Positions 15,780 to 20,715 of a stretch of DNA of 20,715 nucleotides are shown piece by piece. A model generated the notes under the pieces. It saw only the letters and a program-made list of their open reading frames with translations. It was not told the DNA's origin and searched no databases. Source of the stretch: Methylococcaceae bacterium (GTDB lineage: Bacteria; Pseudomonadota; Gammaproteobacteria; Methylococcales; Methylomonadaceae). The stretch spans positions 1 through 20,715 of the forward strand of contig WTBX01000330.1 of assembly GCA_013138855.1 (NCBI GenBank). The letters are read 5' to 3'. The position numbers and the translations under genes were made by a program. The first letter of the stretch is position 1. Each line of letters begins with the position of its first letter.

Positions 15780-15838
15780 AGACCTCCGAGGCTTTTAAAA
15801 CCTCGGAGGTCTAACTTTATCCGTCATAAACTGGTAGC
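15780..15838. repeat. Hairpin repeat plus tail between shc and hpnG
   Basis: A perfect 12-bp stem AGACCTCCGAGG (15780-15791) and CCTCGGAGGTCT (15801-15812) around CTTTTAAAA, nearly identical to 7500-7532. The tail CCGTCATAAACTGGTAGC (15821-15838) resembles those at 2411-2440 and 19241-19264 and runs to within 5 bases of the hpnG start. It could slow or stop transcription between shc and hpnG. Confidence 0.7.
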
Positions 15839-15843
15839 TAAAA

Positions 15844-16557
15844 GTGATTACAGGCATTATCGTTGCTTTACCCGAAGAACTACGCACCTTAAGCAAAAAA
15901 AAAATCTCCAAAGGACATTATGATTTTATAAGCGAAACTATCATCGTCGCTTATTCAGGCGCAGGCGCAACAAATGCCGCTAAAGCGACTGAATTATTGA
16001 TTTCCAAAGGCGCGACTCGGCTAATAAGTTGGGGCTGTGCAGGCGCATTAGCGGCTAACTTAAAAGCAGGTGATTTAATGCTGCCAGAAAGTTTATTAAC
16101 TACCGAGAAAGCATCGCTCGCTCTCAATCAAAACTGGCAACAACACACTGCAAAGCTGTTCCCCGAAAGCCATTCAGGCAGTATCATTGATAGTGTCAAC
16201 ATCATTGCAAACAGTGATGACAAAAAATCATTACATCAACAAAGCCAAGCCAATGCAGTCGATATGGAAAGCGCGGCAATTACTCAAGTCTGTCAACAAT
16301 ATAATCTACCGTGCTTAGTCATTCGTACCATTGCCGATCCTGTCGAAATGAGCTTACCGCAAGCCGTCAGCCATGCGATGAATGCAGAAGGCGAAGTCAT
16401 TCTAAGCAAACTTTTAAGCTACTTATTAACCCATCCCCAACAAATCCCCGCATTAATTCGTTTAGGCATCCATTTTAATGCTGCCCAAAACAAATTAAAG
16501 GCAGTCGCAAATCATCTTGATACAATAGTCAATTTTGATTTAGACAAAACCGCATGA
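15844..16557 (+). CDS. hpnG: HpnG, adenosylhopane nucleoside phosphorylase
   Basis: HpnG removes adenine from adenosylhopane to give ribosylhopane (or its phosphate), the step after HpnH. The 237-residue protein belongs to the nucleoside phosphorylase/MTA-SAH nucleosidase superfamily: IITGIIVALPEEL-like N-terminus (residues 2-13), SGAGATNAA (38-46), SWGCAGAL (62-69), the ribose-binding NAVDMESAAI (137-146, Glu142) and IRTIADP with probable catalytic Asp165. The C-terminal 50 residues (PALIRLGIHFNAAQNKLKAV) are typical of HpnG. The start is GTG at 15844, with no Shine-Dalgarno sequence, because the repeat tail occupies the space before it. The stop overlaps the hpnN start by 4 bp (ATGA). An ordinary MTA/SAH nucleosidase is less likely in this setting. 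Confidence 0.92.
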   Translation: MITGIIVALPEELRTLSKKKISKGHYDFISETIIVAYSGAGATNAAKATELLISKGATRLISWGCAGALAANLKAGDLMLPESLLTTEKASLALNQNWQQHTAKLFPESHSGSIIDSVNIIANSDDKKSLHQQSQANAVDMESAAITQVCQQYNLPCLVIRTIADPVEMSLPQAVSHAMNAEGEVILSKLLSYLLTHPQQIPALIRLGIHFNAAQNKLKAVANHLDTIVNFDLDKTA

Positions 16558-19166
16558 GCAACCCATCTTCATCTATGTTTGATACTTTCCTATGTTGGTG
16601 GGGAGTTAAAATCCTGCGCTATCCGTGGCTATTAATCCTATTTACCTTCCTTATTTGTGGAGCAAGCCTGCATTACACCATGAATAATCTAGGTGTTAAT
16701 ACCAATACTGCTGAAATGCTGTCGCAAGACTTACCCTTTCAAAAAAATCGCAAGCGAGTAGAGGCAGAATTTCCGCAAGATGCTAATGCGATTATTATGG
16801 TTGTCGAAGCGCGAACCCCTGAAGAGACTTCTTTAGCGGCGAATAGCCTTGCCCAACAATTACAATTACAGCCTGAATTTTTTGAATCAGTTTATATCCC
16901 GACTGAAAATGATTTTTTTAAGCAACAAGCTCTTTTATATTTAGACGAAGACGAGTTAGCAGAATTAGCGCAAAAACTCACCGAAGCCCAGCCTTTTATC
17001 GGACATTTAGCTCAAAATTATCATCTACAAGGGCTATTTAGCATTATCACTCAAGCCTTAAAGCAAGAAGATAATGATTTGCCTATGGATTTAAATCCCT
17101 TGTTAAAGGCGATTAATCAATCTTTTGAAGAGCAGTTGAAAGGCAATAACTATCACCTTTCATGGCAAGATTTATTAGCGGCTAAGCGTTTAAATACCGA
17201 TACTAAACGCACCATCGTCATGGTAAAACCCAAATTAAACTATGATGAAATTTTACCCGCTGAACACGCTTTAACCGTTGCGAGAAAAACCGTTCGTCAA
17301 ATGCTGGCGCAAAATTCTAGCCTCAATATTCGCATGACAGGCGAAGTCGCATTAGAGCATGAAGAATTAGAAAGTGTCACCGAAGGCGCGGCAATTGCAG
17401 GCATCGTGTCATTTGTGTTAGTTATCACCTCTTTATGGTTTGGCTTACGCTCGATTAAACTTTTATTTGCGACCTTAATCGCCTTAATCGCAGGTTTAAT
17501 TTTAACCGCAGGTTTTGCCACTCTTGCCATTGGACATTTAAACTTAATCTCCATCGCCTTTGCAGTGTTATATATAGGCTTAGGGGTTGATTACGCCATC
17601 CATATTTGTTTGCATTACCGCGAATGCCGCGCCAATGGTTTAGAAAATAAAGTCGCGATTACTGAAAGTATTCACACGGTTGGTTTTTCTATCTTTTTAT
17701 GCGCCGTCACCACTTCAATGGGGTTTTTAGCCTTTATTCCGACTGATTATTCAGGGGTATCGGAACTAGGTATTATTTCAGGGATGGGGATGTTTATCGG
17801 TTTAGCGATTTCATTGACGCTGATACCTGCTTTATTAACCGTTTTTGTGATTAAAGAGGTCAAGCCATTACCGAGTGCAAGCACCCCGTTAGCAATTGCC
17901 AATTTTCCGTTTCAATTTGCCAAACCGATTCGGATTGTCGCCATTGCTTTAGCGGTGTTATCACCGTTAGTATTAACCCAATTAACTTTTGATTCTAACC
18001 CGATTAATTTACGCGACCCTAGCAGCGAATCCGTTGTCACGGTGAAAGAATTATTACGCTCTAAAAATGATTCACCGTTTACGCTTTCAACACTCAGCAA
18101 TGATTTAAGCGAAGCTCAAAGCCGTGCTGAAAAATTATCGAATTTAAAAACCGTTCATGAAGCGATTACCCTCAGTGATTTAGTCGCCACCAATCAAGAA
18201 GAAAAACTCTTTATCATTGAAGATTTAGATTTAATTTTAGGCAATCAACTCAGCCAATTTAAACCACAAGCGATAAAACCTGACACACGTTCTGCATTAT
18301 TGGAATTTCAACGCGAAATTACAGAAGTTTTAAAGAAACAACCACAACACCCCGCTAAAATCAACTTGGAAAAATTAGCGGCTCAAATTCATGCCTTTGT
18401 CCGCATTGCCGATAACCATGCTAAAGTTGATTATCCTATGTTAGAGGACAACATCTTAGGCTTATTGCCTTATACGATGGAACGCTTGCGCATGAGTTTA
18501 ACTGCGTACCCTTACGAATTAAAAGACTTACCCGAAACCGTCACCCAACACTGGAAAAGCCCTAATGGTTTATATCGCATTTTAATTACCCCAGAATTTG
18601 ACCAAAACATTCCCGAAAATCAAAAACACTTTGTCGAAGAAGTGCAAAGCATAGATAACACCGTCACAGGTTTATCAGTTGCCGACCAAGCATCGGGCAT
18701 CGCGGTAGTGAATGCATTTATCGAAGCCTTTGCGGGTGCATTAATCGCCATTGTTGTCCTGCTGCTACTCATTTTAAGAAATATTAAAAATACTTTATTA
18801 GTCGTTTGTCCGCTGATACTCGCGGCATTACTGACAGGCGCAAGCAATGTGTTATTAAATAACCCCTTTAATTTTGCCAATATTATCGCCTTGCCTTTAT
18901 TAATGGGCATGGGAGTCGATAGTGGTGTGCATATTATGCACCGACTTCATGCAGGGCTAAATAATGGTGAAAACCTCTTACAATCCAGCACCGCACGCGG
19001 GGTATTTTTTAGCTCCTTAACCACTATGTGTAGTTTTTCCAGCCTAGCGTTTACGCCTCACGTTGGCACCGCCAGCATGGGATTATTGCTCGCTTTAGGA
19101 ATATTTTTCACCTTAATCTGCACCCTTATTATCTTGCCAGCATTTAGCGGCAAAAAAGTAGCTTAA
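16554..19166 (+). CDS. hpnN: HpnN, RND-family hopanoid transporter
   Basis: HpnN is an inner-membrane RND/MMPL-type transporter needed to move hopanoids to the outer membrane in studied species. The 870-residue protein has the expected two-fold design: one helix (about 22-43), a periplasmic loop to about 270, a cluster of helices to about 430, a second helix with TQLTFDSNPINLRDPSSES after it, a second loop, and a second helix cluster to the end. Each half carries the RND helix-4 signature: GVDYAIH at 344-350 and GVDSGVH at 787-793. The first loop includes NTAEMLSQDLPFQK, usual in the family. It overlaps hpnG by 4 bp, so translation is coupled. It ends the right arm of the hopanoid locus; a long perfect palindrome starts 22 bp after the stop. 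Confidence 0.94.
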   Translation: MSNPSSSMFDTFLCWWGVKILRYPWLLILFTFLICGASLHYTMNNLGVNTNTAEMLSQDLPFQKNRKRVEAEFPQDANAIIMVVEARTPEETSLAANSLAQQLQLQPEFFESVYIPTENDFFKQQALLYLDEDELAELAQKLTEAQPFIGHLAQNYHLQGLFSIITQALKQEDNDLPMDLNPLLKAINQSFEEQLKGNNYHLSWQDLLAAKRLNTDTKRTIVMVKPKLNYDEILPAEHALTVARKTVRQMLAQNSSLNIRMTGEVALEHEELESVTEGAAIAGIVSFVLVITSLWFGLRSIKLLFATLIALIAGLILTAGFATLAIGHLNLISIAFAVLYIGLGVDYAIHICLHYRECRANGLENKVAITESIHTVGFSIFLCAVTTSMGFLAFIPTDYSGVSELGIISGMGMFIGLAISLTLIPALLTVFVIKEVKPLPSASTPLAIANFPFQFAKPIRIVAIALAVLSPLVLTQLTFDSNPINLRDPSSESVVTVKELLRSKNDSPFTLSTLSNDLSEAQSRAEKLSNLKTVHEAITLSDLVATNQEEKLFIIEDLDLILGNQLSQFKPQAIKPDTRSALLEFQREITEVLKKQPQHPAKINLEKLAAQIHAFVRIADNHAKVDYPMLEDNILGLLPYTMERLRMSLTAYPYELKDLPETVTQHWKSPNGLYRILITPEFDQNIPENQKHFVEEVQSIDNTVTGLSVADQASGIAVVNAFIEAFAGALIAIVVLLLLILRNIKNTLLVVCPLILAALLTGASNVLLNNPFNFANIIALPLLMGMGVDSGVHIMHRLHAGLNNGENLLQSSTARGVFFSSLTTMCSFSSLAFTPHVGTASMGLLLALGIFFTLICTLIILPAFSGKKVA

Positions 19167-19187
19167 AAAATTAGGAGTTTAAAGCTC

Positions 19188-19264
19188 AGGACTGGCATCT
19201 ACCTTAGAGAACGTCGTTCTCTAAGGTAGATGCCAGTCCTTGTGTCCCGTGTTAAATTGGTACT
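19188..19264. repeat. 53-bp perfect palindrome plus tail after hpnN
   Basis: Arms of 26 bases (19188-19213 and 19215-19240, outer end AGGACTGGCATC) are exact reverse complements around a single T. The tail TGTGTCCCGTGTTAAATTGG follows and matches 2417-2436 closely. It is probably a terminator in effect, since it lies just after hpnN, but there is no T-run. Confidence 0.8.
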
Positions 19265-19321
19265 CTCAAACTCTGCTTGAAGAATAATTACTCTGTAACA
19301 TCAATAAAATAGCTGCTGATT

Positions 19322-19576
19322 ATGATAAAAGATGACATTATTAATGAATTACAATTCATTCCTGAAAATAAACTCATAGAAATCTATGACTTAATTCATT
19401 ATTTTAGATTAGGACTTGATAGTAGAAAAGAAAAGCAAGCCGAAGAAGATTTAAAAATAGATACAAAAATGTGCTTAAAAACTTTAGAAAAGATAAAACA
19501 AAAAGACTTTTCAGGGTTTAGTGAAATAGAAAATATAGATGAGCATATTAAAAATTTAAGAAATGAAATTAATTAA
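19322..19576 (+). CDS. Putative antitoxin of a RelE/StbE-type pair
   Basis: An 84-residue acidic/lysine-rich helical protein. The N-terminus, IINELQFIPENKLIEIYDLIHYFRL, has the pattern of small antitoxins that start with a helix like ELIEEIKKLPPEKLEEVLDFI. The rest (SRKEKQAEEDLKI...) is likely helical and would wrap the toxin. It ends 14 bp inside the start of the RelE-like gene, the usual order and overlap for a type II antitoxin-toxin pair. There is no clear ribosome-binding site. The codon use is very AT-rich compared with the hopanoid genes, which fits acquired DNA. The role is taken mainly from position. Confidence 0.7.
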   Translation: MIKDDIINELQFIPENKLIEIYDLIHYFRLGLDSRKEKQAEEDLKIDTKMCLKTLEKIKQKDFSGFSEIENIDEHIKNLRNEIN

Positions 19577-19832
19577 AGATGAAAGCTATCAACGTAAAGA
19601 ACGCAAGTTTTTTAAAAAACATCCTAATTTGTTAGATAAATATGTCAACGTTTTAACTAAATTAAAAAATAACCCTTTTGACCCAACATTAAAAACACAT
19701 AAATTAAAAGGGGAATTAAACGAATTTCATGCGTGTAGTTTGACTTATGAATATCGAATTGTTTGTACCTTTATCATTGAAAATGAAATCATTGTGTTAG
19801 TCGATATAGGGACACATGATGAAGTGTATTAA
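19563..19832 (+). CDS. RelE/StbE-family toxin (type II toxin-antitoxin)
   Basis: An 89-residue protein with the compact RelE/ParE fold pattern: an N-terminal strand and two helices (residues 3-35), NPFDPTLKTHKLKGELNEFHAC (about 38-59), LTYEYRIVCTFI (61-72) and the ending VLVDIGTHDEVY (78-89). HKLKG, the YRI strand and GTHDEVY are standard marks of the RelE/StbE group, whose members are ribosome-dependent mRNA nucleases that slow translation. His and Tyr residues near the C-terminus are candidate catalytic residues. The gene overlaps its likely antitoxin by 14 bp. Length is normal and no disruption is visible, so the toxin may be functional. Confidence 0.85.
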   Translation: MKLIKDESYQRKERKFFKKHPNLLDKYVNVLTKLKNNPFDPTLKTHKLKGELNEFHACSLTYEYRIVCTFIIENEIIVLVDIGTHDEVY

Positions 19833-19939
19833 AACATTAAACCAAACTTGATTTGATGCACATAGATTTGGATAACGAAGAAAATTCAATAATGGCAGCT
19901 ATCAACAAATAAAAGTAATCTGACAATCAAGAATTAGCT

Positions 19940-20230
19940 ATGACGAGTTTAACTAAACTACAACAGCAAAAAAATACTATTTTAGCAATTGCTAAACACT
20001 ATCACGCGGTAAACGTGCGCGTATTTGGCTCGGTTGTACGCGGTGAAGACAACGAAAACAGTGATATTGACTTATTAGTAGACTTTTTACCTAATGCCAC
20101 CTTAATAGACCACGTTGGATTAATTCAACAGCTTTCAGAAAAACTAGAGCGTAAAGTCGATGTAGTTAGCGAACAGGCTCTTAATAAATACTTACGCGAA
20201 CATATTCTGCAAGAAGCCATTGCACGATGA
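19940..20230 (+). CDS. mntA: MntA-type nucleotidyltransferase antitoxin
   Basis: A 96-residue minimal nucleotidyltransferase. The signature is complete: VFGSVVRGE (28-36, Gly30-Ser31 and Arg34), then NSDIDLLVDF (40-49) with metal ligands Asp42 and Asp44, and a third acid at Asp74 in KVDVV. In characterised MntA/HepT pairs this enzyme adds AMP units to a tyrosine near the HEPN active site of its partner and so disarms the toxin. The gene overlaps the HepT-like gene by 4 bp (ATGA), the usual pair layout. The nucleotidyltransferase motif is intact, unlike the partner toxin. It sits 107 bp after the RelE-like toxin gene. Confidence 0.9.
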   Translation: MTSLTKLQQQKNTILAIAKHYHAVNVRVFGSVVRGEDNENSDIDLLVDFLPNATLIDHVGLIQQLSEKLERKVDVVSEQALNKYLREHILQEAIAR

Positions 20231-20517
20231 AAGACCTCTCTATTTTTATCGCTGCCGCCCTAGAAAGCATTGAGCTGATTCAATCTTATACACAAGATGC
20301 GGTTATTCGTAACCTAGAAATCATTGGGCAAGCAATCAAAGATTTTGGTATTGAAACCCTGCTAAAAAACCAACCCAATATCGCATGGCGAGAAATTGCT
20401 GGAATGCGTAATGTATTGGCAGATGAATATTTGGGCGTTAATATTGAGATGGTTTGGAACACTGTGCAAATTCACCTTGATGATTTACAACAAGCATTAG
20501 AAACTATTCTAAAATAA
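20227..20517 (+). CDS. hepT: HepT-like HEPN-domain toxin with altered active site
   Basis: A 96-residue HEPN protein, partner of the upstream MntA. Family marks are DAVIRNLEIIGQAIK (24-38), WREIAGMRNVL (54-64) and YLGVNIEMVWNTVQ (68-81). The HEPN RNase motif is normally Arg-x4-His-x-Tyr, as in RNVLxHEY. Here it reads RNVLADEY, with Arg61 and Tyr68 kept but Asp at 66 in place of His (GAT where CAT would code for His). The protein is also shorter than the usual 110-140 residues: the loop between IQSYTQ and DAVIRNLE seems to lack about 15 residues. Both changes suggest an inactive or altered RNase, while the tyrosine that MntA would modify remains. The frame is otherwise intact, so I call it a gene, not a pseudogene. 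Confidence 0.88.
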   Translation: MKDLSIFIAAALESIELIQSYTQDAVIRNLEIIGQAIKDFGIETLLKNQPNIAWREIAGMRNVLADEYLGVNIEMVWNTVQIHLDDLQQALETILK

Positions 20518-20593
20518 TCAATTAGCTTCGTTTATTTAAGAGTAGAGATAGCGAAGTCTAAATATTTTAATACCATTCCCACACGAGGTAACA

Positions 20594-20715
20594 ATGACTT
20601 TCAGCATAGCGGATCTTTTTTCAGAACATGGCGATGATAAATTCTCGTTGCATGAACAGCATCTTAATAACCAAATGGTTAGAGTCTTAAAAACCATTGG
20701 TTATGACCGTACTTA
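20594..20715 (+). CDS. 3'-truncated gene, possible class III aminotransferase (HpnO-like)
   Basis: Only 40 residues are visible before the window ends: MTFSIADLFSEHGDD, then KFSLHEQHLNNQMVRVL and KTIGYDRT. GAGG (20585-20588) lies 5 bases before the ATG, and the frame stays open, so a real gene start is likely. The pattern of NxQMVRVLKTIGxDR resembles N-termini of class III (ornithine/acetylornithine-type) aminotransferases that I recall, including those called HpnO in hopanoid producers, which make aminobacteriohopanetriol. Its place 1.4 kb past hpnN would fit. No cofactor-binding residues are in view, so this stays a suggestion. Confidence 0.45.
   Translation, partial: MTFSIADLFSEHGDDKFSLHEQHLNNQMVRVLKTIGYDRT

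Noticed and set aside
7500..15838. The repeated AGACCTCCGAGG hairpins as parts of a CRISPR array
   Set aside because: The copies are single, kilobases apart, without regular spacers or cas genes.

Overview
The window looks like chromosome of an AT-rich gammaproteobacterium that makes hopanoids. A methanotroph-like member of the Methylococcales is my best guess. The basis is a ParC of gammaproteobacterial type, an HpnH/HpnB/HpnM/MlaA plus squalene synthase/Shc/HpnG/HpnN hopanoid set, a single eukaryote-like squalene synthase, and a CysJ that carries a domain of the formylmethanofuran dehydrogenase subunit D type. The lineage is an inference from gene content only.

Layout. 1-1815 is the 3' part of parC. 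1955-2248 is a small membrane-protein gene lying between two copies of a dyad repeat. 2579-4943 holds three minus-strand genes: a secreted DUF1287 protein and a HAD-like hydrolase that overlap by 4 bp, and ygfZ. 5139-7325 is the CysJ-type flavoprotein with its extra N-terminal domain. 7326-7663 contains a 103-bp MITE-like element with an 8-bp target duplication and then a hairpin repeat. 7664-8203 is a small lipoprotein gene.

8292-19166 is the hopanoid locus. Its left arm, read leftwards, is hpnH-hpnB-hpnM-mlaA with gaps of 17 to 34 bp. Its right arm, read rightwards, is squalene synthase-shc-(hairpin)-hpnG-hpnN. A 562-bp divergent control region separates the arms. Together the genes make squalene from farnesyl diphosphate, cyclise it to hopene, add adenosine (HpnH), remove adenine (HpnG) and move the lipid (HpnN, possibly HpnM and MlaA). 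HpnB is linked to hopanoid side-chain work. The truncated gene at the right edge (20594 onward) may be an HpnO-like aminotransferase, which would extend the pathway to aminohopanoids.

19322-20517 holds two small toxin-antitoxin pairs in tandem between hpnN and the edge gene: RelE/StbE-like and MntA/HepT. The HepT toxin has lost its catalytic histidine and is short. Four intergenic spots share a tail motif ending in TTGGTAGC; in three of them it directly follows a strong hairpin, which suggests a modular dispersed repeat family. The most unusual items are the FwdD-domain/CysJ fusion, the altered HepT, the MITE and the hairpin-plus-tail repeats.
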